Below, piece after piece: positions 5,593-13,182 of a stretch of DNA of 14,841 nt (positions are counted from its first letter, which is position 1; each line of letters starts with the position of its first letter). The stretch covers positions 1 to 14,841 of the forward strand of contig CAILWD010000014.1 of the NCBI GenBank assembly GCA_903837815.1. The letters run 5' to 3'. The translations under genes were made by a program, and so were the position numbers. The stretch comes from an uncultured Chloroflexota bacterium (GTDB taxonomy: Bacteria; Chloroflexota; Anaerolineae; Anaerolineales; Villigracilaceae). The notes under the pieces were generated by a model. That model was given only the letters and a program-made list of their open reading frames with translations. It had not been told where the DNA came from and did no database searches.

Positions 5593-7500
5593 ATGGCTAA
5601 GAACGATTTTGCATTGGCTTTCAATGAAATGCTGGAAGAAAAACAACTCGCCAAAGACGTGGTGGTCTTCGCGATTGAATCTGCGATGGTATCCGCGTAT
5701 CGGCGGGCTGTTGGCGCATCCACAGCTCAGCATGTGGAAGCCAAACTGAACCCTGACAACGGGAGCGTCTTCGTGTACGCCGAGAAGGAAGTGGTTGAAG
5801 ACCAGGTGGTGGATGCCCGTACCGAAGTCCTTCTCGACGAAGCGCGCAAGGTAAACCCCGAAGCGCAGGTTGGCGACATGGTATTGGTGGAAAGCACCCC
5901 CGCCGACTTTGGACGCGTTGCCGCGCAGACCGCGCGTCAGGTGATTCAACAACGGATTCGCGAGGCAGAACGTTCGAATCAGATGCAGTACTTCGAGCGA
6001 CAGGTCGGCGAGATCGTCTCTGGCATTGTGCAGGCGGCCAACGCCCAAAGCACCACCATCGGGCTGGATATGAAAGCCGAAGGCGTGATGCCAAACAACC
6101 AGAAGATTCCCGGCGAGAGGCTCAAGGTTCACGACCGGATCCGCGCCGTGGTGATGGAAGTCAAGGACGGTACGCGCGGACCGCAAATCATCCTCTCCCG
6201 CGCCCACCGCAATTTCCTGCGCCGCCTGCTCGAAAACGAAGTCCCCGAAATCTATCACGGCATTGTCGAAATCCGCGCCATTTCACGCGAGCCTGGCGCC
6301 CGCGCCAAAGTTGCCGTTTCTGCAACCCAGACGGGAATCGACCCGGTGGGCGCGTGCGTGGGCATCAAAGGCGTGCGCATCCAGGCAATCGTCAAGGAAT
6401 TGCACGACGAGAAAATCGACATCATCCAATGGGATCCCGATCCCATTGTTTATATTTCCAAAGCCATCAGCCCGGCGCGTGTCAACGGAGTTTATCTTGT
6501 GGATAACGAGAACGCGCGCACCGCGACGGTTGTGGTAGGCGAAGACCAGTTGAGTCTTGCCATCGGCCGCGATGGTCAGAATGCGCGCCTTGCCGCCAAA
6601 TTGACCGGCTGGCGCATCGACATCAAATCGCTGAGCGAAGCCGCTGGCGACGCCCTCAAGAAATTGCAAAGCGACCCCGAACTTGCGTCGATGCTCCCTG
6701 CGGCGGTTGAATCAATTCCGCAGATCGAAGAAATCATGGCGCGGAAAGCCGAAAACCGCCCCGTTACCCCCGAAGAATATACCGTCCTCGGTCAATTTGT
6801 CGACCGCGTCGAGCGACGCACGATCCAGATCAAAGAGGAAGCCATCCGCGTGGAAGAGGAACGCATCACTGCCGCGCGCGCCGATGTGCCGGTGGCCGCC
6901 TTGACCATGCCGCTTGAACAGGCAAACATCAAGGAACACATCTTCAACATCCTCATCGAGGCTGGTTACGAAACCATCGGCAGTTTGATGTTCGTTCTCA
7001 AGACCGACCCCAATCGCGTGCTTGGATTGCCCGGCATCGGCTCGAAAGCCATGCAGAATATCGAAGAGACCCTTGCCGCGTTGACCTTCCCCGAGCCTGA
7101 ACCCGCTCCCCAACCCGAGCCTGAACCCGAACCCGCGCCCGAACCTGCGAAGGTCGAGGAACCTGTGGCTGTCGCTCTCGTCGTTGAATCTGCTGAAAAG
7201 GTGGAGGATGCTCCCGGGTCGAAGAAACAGGCTGACGCGAAGAAGAAGGAAAAGCCCGCCGAACCGGTGGAAGACGACGAACACGCCAAGGATGGCGTCG
7301 CCCTCGATGAATTGTTCAAAATGAAGCCTGAGATTTTCCAGAGTGCCGAAGGCAGCGAAGAAGAATCTGCCGGCGACAAGAAAAAAGGCAAAAAAGGCAA
7401 GAAGAAAGCCGTTACACTCCAGTTCGATGAAGACCTGGGCGAAGTTGTCGGGCGCAAGATTCACAAGCGCGGCGATGAAGCCGGAACTGACTGGGAGTAG
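5593..7500 (+). CDS. nusA: Transcription termination/antitermination protein NusA
   Basis: The protein has 635 residues, much longer than B. subtilis NusA (about 370) or E. coli NusA (495). The N-terminal RNA-polymerase-binding domain covers about 1-130. An S1 domain (about 137-203) contains GEIVSGIVQAAN. KH1 contains GACVGIKGVRIQAIVKEL (253-270), and KH2 contains AIGRDGQNARLAAKLTGWRI (323-342). A helix-hairpin-helix region at about 446-497 includes VLGLPGIGSKAMQNIEETL. The remaining 135 or so residues are a Pro-Glu-Ala repeat (about 500-520), an acidic/Lys-rich linker, a GDKKKGKKGKKK patch (594-605) and a less simple end, VTLQFDEDLGEVVGRKIHKR. NusA binds RNA polymerase and nascent RNA, modulating pausing, termination and antitermination. 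GGAG at 5581-5584, 8 nt before the ATG, supports the start. rimP, its usual upstream partner, is absent. Confidence 0.97.
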   Translation: MAKNDFALAFNEMLEEKQLAKDVVVFAIESAMVSAYRRAVGASTAQHVEAKLNPDNGSVFVYAEKEVVEDQVVDARTEVLLDEARKVNPEAQVGDMVLVESTPADFGRVAAQTARQVIQQRIREAERSNQMQYFERQVGEIVSGIVQAANAQSTTIGLDMKAEGVMPNNQKIPGERLKVHDRIRAVVMEVKDGTRGPQIILSRAHRNFLRRLLENEVPEIYHGIVEIRAISREPGARAKVAVSATQTGIDPVGACVGIKGVRIQAIVKELHDEKIDIIQWDPDPIVYISKAISPARVNGVYLVDNENARTATVVVGEDQLSLAIGRDGQNARLAAKLTGWRIDIKSLSEAAGDALKKLQSDPELASMLPAAVESIPQIEEIMARKAENRPVTPEEYTVLGQFVDRVERRTIQIKEEAIRVEEERITAARADVPVAALTMPLEQANIKEHIFNILIEAGYETIGSLMFVLKTDPNRVLGLPGIGSKAMQNIEETLAALTFPEPEPAPQPEPEPEPAPEPAKVEEPVAVALVVESAEKVEDAPGSKKQADAKKKEKPAEPVEDDEHAKDGVALDELFKMKPEIFQSAEGSEEESAGDKKKGKKGKKKAVTLQFDEDLGEVVGRKIHKRGDEAGTDWE

Positions 7501-7529
7501 ACCCGTAGTGGAAGGAACATTCGGGTAAT

Positions 7530-7850
7530 TTGAAGGTGACGAAGAAACCTGTCCAACGCGCGAAGCATGTGCCCCAGCGAACTTGCGTGGGATGCCGCGA
7601 AATCCTGTCCAAGCGACAGATGGTACGGATTGTCCGTACGGCTGACGGGGTGCGGGTGGACCCGATCGGCAAACTGGCAGGCAGGGGCGCCTACCTGCAC
7701 GACAAACGTGAATGCTGGATGCGCGGCATGAAAGGCGCCCTGGCTCATGCATTGAAAACGGAATTCACTGCGGAAGACCGCGCCGTCCTGGAGGAGTTCA
7801 TGAATGCCCTCCCGGCAGAATCCAACGGATCAAGCCATGTGAACGGCTAG
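7530..7850 (+). CDS. rnpM: YlxR/RnpM family RNA-binding protein
   Basis: A 106-residue protein of the YlxR (DUF448) family. The signature HVPQRTCVGCREILSKRQMV (about residues 13-32) and GKLAGRGAYLHDKRECW (about 47-63) are both present. YlxR binds RNA; in B. subtilis it has been reported to bind RNase P RNA and modulate its activity (RnpM). It lies 29 bp after nusA, its conserved position. The start is non-ATG: TTG at 7530 or GTG at 7536. The frame is closed by a stop at 7506-7508 and no in-frame ATG precedes the conserved core. GGAAGG at 7510-7515 is further from either start than ideal, so the exact start is uncertain. A Ser/Asn-rich tail follows the conserved domain. Confidence 0.9.
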   Translation: MKVTKKPVQRAKHVPQRTCVGCREILSKRQMVRIVRTADGVRVDPIGKLAGRGAYLHDKRECWMRGMKGALAHALKTEFTAEDRAVLEEFMNALPAESNGSSHVNG

Positions 7851-7936
7851 CCACTCGCTTACAGGCATCTCGTTGTGGAATGGAAGTAAAGCGCAACTCT
7901 TAGTTTTGAGATTCGCAAACCAGAAGGAGGTGGCTT

Positions 7937-9706
7937 ATGAGCAACAACGGAAATAAAATCGAACTCCCCGCCAATATCGTCATTCGCGATCTGGCGTCCA
8001 AGATCGGGAAAAGCCCGATCGATTTGATCAAAAAATTGATGTCGAACGGCGTCATGGCAACCATCAACCAGACCGTCGATTTCGATACAGCCGCGATTGT
8101 GGTTGGAGAGTATGGGCTCGAGGCGGTTCTCGAAACCGTCGAAGAGGAAACAAAAGAGGAGACGGGGGAAGTGCCGCACTGGCGTCAGATGATTGCCGGT
8201 GAGAACAGCGCATTTTTGAAACCGCGTCCGCCGGTGGTGACTATCCTTGGACATGTCGACCACGGCAAAACCAGCCTTTTGGATGCCATTCGCCAGACCG
8301 AAGTTGCCGCAGGCGAAGCCGGCGGAATCACCCAGCACATCGGCGCGTACCAGGTTGAAAAGAAGGGACGCTTGATCACCTTCCTCGACACGCCCGGTCA
8401 TGCCGCGTTTACCCAAATGCGCGCGCGAGGCGCACAGGGCGCAGATATTGTGGTTCTGGTGGTCGCCGCTGACGATGGCGTAATGCCGCAGACACGCGAA
8501 GCCATTGCGCACGCCAAGGCTGCCCGCGTGCCGATGATGGTGGCTTTGAACAAGGTGGATAAGGCCAACGCCAACCCCGACCGTGTCAAACAACAACTGG
8601 CCGAACTCGAACTCGTCCCCGACGACTGGGGCGGCACGACGATGGTTGTGCCTGTTTCTGCCAAACAAAAACAAGGTATCGAGGATTTGCTCGAAGGCAT
8701 TCTGCTCGTCGCTGACAGCAGCGAAATCAAAGCCAACCCCAACGGAAAAGTCATCGGGACTGTGATTGAAGCCGAACTGGATAAATCCAAGGGCGTGATG
8801 GCAACCCTGCTCGTTCAAAACGGAACACTTAACGCCGGCGACATTGTTGTGGCAGGAACCGCCTACGGCAAACTGCGCGCCATTACCGATTACAAAGGCA
8901 AACCGCTCAAGAAAGCAGGCCCATCCACGCCTGTGGCGGTGATGGGGTTGAGCGGTATGCCCTCGGCTGGTGATTTGTTCCAGGTGGTTGTCTCGGAAAA
9001 AGAGGCGCGCGCCATTGTCGGTGAACGCGCGGAAGCCGCCAAGACTCTCTCGCAGACGAAGAAGAAGGTTTCGCTCGAAGACTTGTTCGCCAATGTCCAA
9101 TCGGGCGAGGCGAAGGAACTCAACCTGATCGTCAAAGCCGATGTGCAGGGATCGCTCGACCCAATCGTCAGCGAGTTGAACAAATTGGGCGGCGGCGAAA
9201 TTGGTCTTCACATCCTTCATGCAGAAACAGGCAACATCGGCAATAACGATGTGATGCTTGCCGCCGCCTCGAAAGCCATCATTGTTGGCTTCAACGTTCA
9301 GGCAGATGTAGACGGGCGCCGTCTTGCAGAAAAAGAAGGCGTAGACATCCGCCTCTACGAGATCATCTACCGCATGACCGAAGACATCGAAAAGGCGCTC
9401 AAAGGGATGCTCGAACCCAAACTGGTGGAAAGAATTCTTGGACGCGCCCAGGTGTTGGATGTGTTCACCGCTTCGAAATTCGGGCGGGTGGCTGGCTGCA
9501 AAGTCACCGATGGCGAACTCAAGCGCGGCGCGCGCGTGCGCCTGTACCGCGGCCCAGACATGGTCTACGAAGGCGACCTTTCCTCGCTCCGCCATGAAAA
9601 AGAGGACGTGAAGGAAATCCGCCAGGGCTACGAATGCGGAGTCGGCTTCAAAAGCTTCAATGACATTCAAATCGGCGACCAGTTGGTTTGTTATGTGGTC
9701 GAATAG
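7937..9706 (+). CDS. infB: Translation initiation factor IF-2
   Basis: The protein has 589 residues, a short form compared with E. coli (890) or B. subtilis (about 716). A single IF2_N subdomain at about 12-60 is followed by a short acidic linker, and the GTPase domain starts by residue 99. G1 is GHVDHGKT (105-112), G3 DTPGH (151-155) and G4 NKVD (205-208). The translation-factor beta-barrel, IF-2 core and C-terminal fMet-tRNA-binding barrel complete the protein, ending YECGVGFKSFNDIQIGDQLV. IF-2 positions initiator fMet-tRNA on the 30S subunit and promotes subunit joining. A near-perfect AAGGAGG ends 6 nt before the ATG, the strongest ribosome-binding site in the cluster. The 86-bp gap to ylxR holds no gene where ylxQ often lies. 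A heptamer repeat separates it from rbfA. Confidence 0.98.
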   Translation: MSNNGNKIELPANIVIRDLASKIGKSPIDLIKKLMSNGVMATINQTVDFDTAAIVVGEYGLEAVLETVEEETKEETGEVPHWRQMIAGENSAFLKPRPPVVTILGHVDHGKTSLLDAIRQTEVAAGEAGGITQHIGAYQVEKKGRLITFLDTPGHAAFTQMRARGAQGADIVVLVVAADDGVMPQTREAIAHAKAARVPMMVALNKVDKANANPDRVKQQLAELELVPDDWGGTTMVVPVSAKQKQGIEDLLEGILLVADSSEIKANPNGKVIGTVIEAELDKSKGVMATLLVQNGTLNAGDIVVAGTAYGKLRAITDYKGKPLKKAGPSTPVAVMGLSGMPSAGDLFQVVVSEKEARAIVGERAEAAKTLSQTKKKVSLEDLFANVQSGEAKELNLIVKADVQGSLDPIVSELNKLGGGEIGLHILHAETGNIGNNDVMLAAASKAIIVGFNVQADVDGRRLAEKEGVDIRLYEIIYRMTEDIEKALKGMLEPKLVERILGRAQVLDVFTASKFGRVAGCKVTDGELKRGARVRLYRGPDMVYEGDLSSLRHEKEDVKEIRQGYECGVGFKSFNDIQIGDQLVCYVVE

Positions 9707-9727
9707 CGCAATCGTTTCGAACGCCTC

Positions 9728-9752
9728 AATCGTAAATCGTAAATCGTAAATC
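9728..9752. repeat. AATCGTA heptamer tandem repeat before rbfA
   Basis: Three exact tandem copies of AATCGTA (9728-9748) and a partial fourth (9749-9752) end 3 bp before the rbfA ATG. They occupy the place where a ribosome-binding site would lie, and none is present. The 7-bp period is the same as in the cluster before the DnaD-like gene, although the unit sequence differs. Confidence 0.9.
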
Positions 9753-9755
9753 ATC

Positions 9756-10106
9756 ATGCCATCAGGAATTCGCTTACAACGTATTGCAGACCGCGTCCGC
9801 CAGGAACTTTCGGAGTTATTGATCCGCGAAGTCAATGACCCGCGCCTGCAACATATTTTCATCACCGACGTAAAGATAGACAGGGAATTGGCGTATGCCG
9901 ATATTTACGTCTCCGCCATCGAAGGCGCTGAACGTTCCGCTGAAATTTTGGCGGGGATGGAATCGGCTTCGGGATTTTTCCGCCGCGTTCTAGCCGCAAA
10001 AGTGGAACTGCGCGCCTTTCCAAAGTTGCGCTTTCATTGGGACCCCACGCCGGAGAACGCCGACCATATCGAAAAGGTGCTGGCAGGGTTAAGAGATAAG
10101 AAATAA
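9756..10106 (+). CDS. rbfA: 30S ribosome-binding factor RbfA
   Basis: The protein has 116 residues, normal for the family. It begins MPSGIRLQRIADRVRQELSE and carries the RbfA KH-like core: VNDPRL followed by ITDVKIDRELAYADIYVSA (about residues 26-54), then FPKLRFHWDPTPENADHIEK near the end (about 88-107). RbfA binds 30S precursors, assists 16S rRNA 5'-end maturation and is needed for growth at low temperature. It follows infB by 49 bp, its conserved position. There is no Shine-Dalgarno motif: the bases before the ATG are heptamer repeats and ATC repeats. Translation therefore probably depends on coupling to infB or on low structure around the start. A strong hairpin terminator lies 3 bp after the stop. 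Confidence 0.95.
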   Translation: MPSGIRLQRIADRVRQELSELLIREVNDPRLQHIFITDVKIDRELAYADIYVSAIEGAERSAEILAGMESASGFFRRVLAAKVELRAFPKLRFHWDPTPENADHIEKVLAGLRDKK

Positions 10107-10109
10107 AAT

Positions 10110-10133
10110 GGGGGGCACAGGCCCCCTGTTTTT
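10110..10133 (+). terminator. Intrinsic terminator between rbfA and nrnA
   Basis: GGGGGC (10111-10116) pairs with GCCCCC (10121-10126) around the tetraloop ACAG, extended by one G-T pair. TG and five T's follow. It is placed where the nusA-rbfA transcript could end, yet no clear promoter lies between it and nrnA, so partial readthrough is likely. Confidence 0.85.
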
Positions 10134-10160
10134 ATTAAACAATATGGAGGATCTATATCA

Positions 10161-11117
10161 GTGAATAGTCAAATCTCAGGGGAGATAAAGCAAAGGTTGG
10201 GTGAGGCGAAGAAGGTTGTCATTGCTTCACATGTTCGACCAGATGGGGATGCCATTGGTTCGTTGCTCGGGCTCGGTCTCGCGTTGCGCGACGCCGGGAA
10301 ATCGGTTCAAATGATTCTGGCAGACGGGTTGCCATCCTCCTTCAAATACCTCGAAGGCGGCAAACTCATCGAAAAAGAACCGAAGGGAGGGCACGATACT
10401 TTCATCACGGTGGACTGCGCTGATTTCAAACGCACGGGGAGCGTCTTCGAAAACTTCGGGCAGCCCGACATCAACATCGACCACCACAAGACAAACGAAA
10501 GATTTGGAAAACTGAACCTGATTGAAGCGGAGGAGGTGGCAACGTCTGCGATTCTCACCAATCACCTCCCCGAATGGGGATTCGCCATCACACAGCCGAT
10601 TGCCGCCGCATTGTTGACCGGCATCATCACCGACACCCTCGGTTTCCGCACCTCGAACACCACGCCTGAGTCTTTGCGCCAGGTTGCCTCACTGATGGAA
10701 ACCGGCGTGGATATGACCGAGATTTACATGCACTCACTGGTACGAAAATCCTTCCCTGCCGCAAAATACTGGGGCGCGGGACTCTCCAGCCTTGAAAGCA
10801 AAAACGGGATTGTTTGGGGCACGCTCACACTTCCAGACCGCAAAGCAGCAGGGTACGGCGGCAATGATGACGCCGACCTGATCAACATGATCTCCGCCAT
10901 CGACGGTCATAAAGTTGGCATGGTCTTTGTGGAACAAAGCAACAACCACGTCAAGATTTCGTGGCGCGCCCTTGTGCCAGGCGTGGATGTCTCGCAGGTT
11001 GCCAAGCATTTCAAGGGCGGCGGCCATGCCGCTGCTGCGGGCGCAGATATTCCGGGTGAGTTGGATGCAATCCAAAAAGAAGTCCTCAAGACCACGCGTG
11101 AGATGTTAAACCTGTAA
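10161..11117 (+). CDS. nrnA: DHH/DHHA1 phosphoesterase (NrnA-type oligoribonuclease / pAp phosphatase)
   Basis: The protein has 318 residues with the DHH-DHHA1 architecture of NrnA. The metal-binding motifs are SHVRPDGDAIGS (23-34, with H24, D28 and D30), VDCAD (84-88), NIDHHKTN (105-112) and TGIITDTLGF (153-162). The C-terminal DHHA1 domain has the substrate-binding FKGGGHAAAAG (284-294). NrnA degrades 2-5-nt RNA and dephosphorylates 3'-phosphoadenosine 5'-phosphate, finishing mRNA turnover and sulfur-assimilation clean-up. Its place between rbfA and truB is common in Gram-positive-type genomes. The start is a GTG at 10161 with TGGAGG at 10145-10150, 10 nt upstream. It sits between a terminator and the truB promoter, so it may be expressed by readthrough only. 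Confidence 0.92.
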   Translation: MNSQISGEIKQRLGEAKKVVIASHVRPDGDAIGSLLGLGLALRDAGKSVQMILADGLPSSFKYLEGGKLIEKEPKGGHDTFITVDCADFKRTGSVFENFGQPDINIDHHKTNERFGKLNLIEAEEVATSAILTNHLPEWGFAITQPIAAALLTGIITDTLGFRTSNTTPESLRQVASLMETGVDMTEIYMHSLVRKSFPAAKYWGAGLSSLESKNGIVWGTLTLPDRKAAGYGGNDDADLINMISAIDGHKVGMVFVEQSNNHVKISWRALVPGVDVSQVAKHFKGGGHAAAAGADIPGELDAIQKEVLKTTREMLNL

Positions 11118-11149
11118 GGGCAGTACCTACAGGTGATATGTTAAAACTA

Positions 11150-11178
11150 TTGTAAAATTGGACGTTTTTTGTCATAAT
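11150..11178 (+). promoter_or_regulatory. Promoter upstream of truB
   Basis: TTGTAA (11150-11155, four of six) and CATAAT (11173-11178, five of six) are 17 bp apart, in a clearly AT-rich 94-bp gap. Transcription would start about 27 bp before the truB ATG and could cover truB, ribF and the glycosyltransferase. Confidence 0.6.
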
Positions 11179-11211
11179 AAAACAAATGGATAAACCCAGG
11201 AGGAATATACT

Positions 11212-12135
11212 ATGAACAGTCAAGATGTGAAGAACGCCATCTCCGGCGCTCTCGTTGTGGATAAGCCCGTCGGTATGACGTCACATGACGTGGTGCAGGC
11301 GATTCGAAACGGAACCGGTCTGCGCCGCGCCGGTCACACCGGCACCCTTGACCCCCGCGCTTCGGGCGTGCTGGTCATCCTTGTCGGTCCTGCAGTGCGT
11401 TTGAGCGAATACGTGTCAGCGTCAGACAAGCGCTATCAGGCAATCATCCGCCTCGGCGGTTCGACCGACACCTTCGATGCCGAAGGCAAGGTCACGCTGA
11501 CCAAAGACCCGCTCAACATCACCGAGGAACAATTCAACACCGCGCTCCAAACCTTCGTGGGCGAAATCGAACAGACCCCCCCGCCTTATTCAGCCGTCAA
11601 GGTGCAGGGACGTAAAGCCTACGAAATGGCGCGCCAGGGCGAAGAGGTAGACCTTGCCCCGCGCAAGATTACCGTTCACCACCTCGAAATTTTGGAATGG
11701 GCGCCGCCCGAAGTGGTCATCGATGTGCATTGTTCTTCGGGAACCTATGTCCGCTCGCTGGCGAATGACCTCGGCGTAATGCTGGGCTGCGGAGCCTACC
11801 TTGTGGGATTGCGCCGCACCAAGAGCGGAAGATTCTCTCTGCGCGATTCTGTGCCGCTGCGGAAATTGCAGGAAGCCTTCACCGCTGGAAACTGGTACCA
11901 GTACCTGATCCCTGCCGCTGAAGCCCTTGGCGACTGGCCCGCCATCGAACTCAACCCCGATGAGGTGGAAGGCGTCCGCCACGGACATCGCGTGAAGGTT
12001 GCCGGCGAACCCGCCGAGACCAAAGTGCGCGGCGTCAGCACGCAGGGCGAACTGGTGGCGTTGATGGAAATCGTCGTCAACGAAGACGGCTCGCGCGAGT
12101 GGCAGCCCAAGAAGGTTTTCTTCACTTCAGACTAA
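11212..12135 (+). CDS. truB: tRNA pseudouridine(55) synthase TruB
   Basis: The protein has 307 residues, the usual TruB length. The N-terminal motif GALVVDKPVGMTSHDVV (12-28) is followed by GHTGTLDPRASGVL (41-54), whose D47 is the catalytic aspartate. It also has PPPYSAVKVQGRKAYEMAR, CSSGTYVRSLANDLG and a C-terminal PUA-like region beginning near residue 245. TruB converts U55 to pseudouridine in the T-loop of all elongator tRNAs and acts as a tRNA chaperone. The matching T-loop substrate is seen in the tRNA-Pro of this window. AGGAGGA about 7 nt before the ATG is a strong ribosome-binding site. The gene has its own promoter and is followed by three hairpins before ribF. Confidence 0.97.
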   Translation: MNSQDVKNAISGALVVDKPVGMTSHDVVQAIRNGTGLRRAGHTGTLDPRASGVLVILVGPAVRLSEYVSASDKRYQAIIRLGGSTDTFDAEGKVTLTKDPLNITEEQFNTALQTFVGEIEQTPPPYSAVKVQGRKAYEMARQGEEVDLAPRKITVHHLEILEWAPPEVVIDVHCSSGTYVRSLANDLGVMLGCGAYLVGLRRTKSGRFSLRDSVPLRKLQEAFTAGNWYQYLIPAAEALGDWPAIELNPDEVEGVRHGHRVKVAGEPAETKVRGVSTQGELVALMEIVVNEDGSREWQPKKVFFTSD

Positions 12136-12141
12136 CTGAAT

Positions 12142-12167
12142 CCGCCCCGGCGGGAACGCCGGGGCGG
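12142..12167. repeat. GC-rich hairpin 1 of the truB-ribF spacer
   Basis: CCGCCCCGGCG (12142-12152) is perfectly complementary to 12157-12167 with a GGAA tetraloop, giving an 11-bp stem of almost pure G and C. No T-run follows, so it is either a transcript-stabilising or Rho-related hairpin or a REP-type element rather than a classical terminator. Confidence 0.85.
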
Positions 12168-12171
12168 CTCG

Positions 12172-12198
12172 TACGAAGCCTGCATTGCAGGCTTCGTA
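12172..12198. repeat. Hairpin 2 of the truB-ribF spacer
   Basis: TACGAAGCCTGC (12172-12183) is perfectly complementary to 12187-12198 with only ATT between, giving a 12-bp stem. It follows hairpin 1 by 4 bp. No T-run follows. The near-perfect palindrome could be a dispersed repeat or a protein-binding operator. Confidence 0.85.
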
Positions 12199-12203
12199 AC
12201 TGA

Positions 12204-12227
12204 GCGCGGGGGGTTTTACCCCTGCGC
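12204..12227 (+). promoter_or_regulatory. Hairpin 3, ending 8 bp before the ribF start
   Basis: GCGC (12204-12207), a G-T pair (12208 with 12223) and GGGG (12209-12212) pair with 12219-12227 to give nine base pairs around a 6-nt loop. It ends 8 bases before the ribF ATG, where a ribosome-binding site should be. It could restrict or shape ribF translation. It does not match the FMN riboswitch that I know. Confidence 0.6.
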
Positions 12228-12235
12228 ATTTCCCC

Positions 12236-13177
12236 ATGAAACATTACCATTCCCTCGAAGAAGTTTCCATCCAAAATGCGTGGCTGACCATCGGAGTTTT
12301 CGACGGCGTCCATCGCGGGCACCGCGAAATCATCCACAGGCTCGCCAGCGGCGCACATGCCGGCGGTTCGCCTGCCGTCTTGCTGACCTTTGACCCGCAC
12401 CCCGCCAGCGTCCTTTCCGGGCAGGAAATCAAATGTGTGACCACACCCGAAGAAAGGGCGGAGTTGATGGGGAATCTCGGCGTGGATATCGTCATCACCC
12501 AGCCCTTCACCCGCGAACTCGCATCCTCCACCGCAATGGAATACATGACCCGCATCAAACGGTCGCTTGGCTTGAAGCGTCTGCTCGTCGGATATGACTT
12601 TGCCCTCGGCAGGGGACGCGAAGGCAATCCCAACCGTCTCGCGGAGATTGGCGGGGAATTGGGCTACGAGGTCGAAGTTGCCCAGGCGGTCAGCGACGAA
12701 AGCGGCGTGATCTCTTCAACCGAGATACGCAAATTGATTTCCACGGGAAACGTCGAAGAGGCGGGCAGACTGCTTGGCTACGGTTATCGTCTGGGAGGCG
12801 AAGTCATCCACGGCGTCGGGCGCGGGCGGACCATCAACTTCCCCACGGCAAACGTGGATTATCCCAGCCGCAAGGCCATCCCATCCAACGGCATCTACGC
12901 CTGCTGGGCGCATCTTGGAAGCGAAAGGTTTATGGCCGCCACCAACATCGGCTTTAATCCCACTTTCACCCCAGACCGTCAGATTCCCAGTCTCGAAGCC
13001 TACCTGCTGGATTTCGACCGTGATATTTACGGGCAAAACTTGAAACTCGAATTTGTATCCCGCATCCGCAACGAATTGAAATTCAGTTCAGTGCAGGCGT
13101 TGATCTGGAAAATCCAGGAAGATGTGGACAAAACCCGCGAGTTGCTGACAAAATCGATGATGGACGGCGGACGATAG
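12236..13177 (+). CDS. ribF: Bifunctional riboflavin kinase/FAD synthetase RibF
   Basis: The protein has 313 residues with both expected domains. The N-terminal FAD synthetase (nucleotidyltransferase) shows IGVFDGVHRGHR (19-30, with the HxGH motif), LTFDPHPASVL (50-60), VGYDFALGRGREGN (118-131) and ISSTEIRKLI (159-168). The C-terminal riboflavin kinase domain shows GRGRTINFPTANV (195-207), IPSNGIYA (215-222) and SLEAYLLDFDRDIYG (252-266), where E254 should be the catalytic base. The enzyme makes FMN and then FAD from riboflavin. Linkage to truB is common in bacteria. The start lacks a Shine-Dalgarno sequence (TTTCCCC precedes the ATG) and three hairpins fill the 100-bp spacer, so translation is probably weak or regulated. 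The next gene begins 5 bp after the stop. Confidence 0.96.
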   Translation: MKHYHSLEEVSIQNAWLTIGVFDGVHRGHREIIHRLASGAHAGGSPAVLLTFDPHPASVLSGQEIKCVTTPEERAELMGNLGVDIVITQPFTRELASSTAMEYMTRIKRSLGLKRLLVGYDFALGRGREGNPNRLAEIGGELGYEVEVAQAVSDESGVISSTEIRKLISTGNVEEAGRLLGYGYRLGGEVIHGVGRGRTINFPTANVDYPSRKAIPSNGIYACWAHLGSERFMAATNIGFNPTFTPDRQIPSLEAYLLDFDRDIYGQNLKLEFVSRIRNELKFSSVQALIWKIQEDVDKTRELLTKSMMDGGR

Positions 13178-13182
13178 ACCGT

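Noticed and set aside
6712..7752. A 346-codon minus-strand frame opposite nusA and ylxR
   Set aside because: It spans the nusA-ylxR junction antisense, with Gly/Phe-rich low-complexity text that mirrors the Pro-Glu repeat of NusA.
7859..9865. A 668-codon open frame on the minus strand, opposite infB
   Set aside because: It is an antisense shadow of infB produced by codon bias. The translation is rich in His, Phe and Asp with no recognisable domain, and infB on the plus strand is unmistakable.
12136..12235. FMN riboswitch before ribF
   Set aside because: The spacer is three simple adjacent hairpins. The multi-branched core and conserved boxes of the RFN element are not present.
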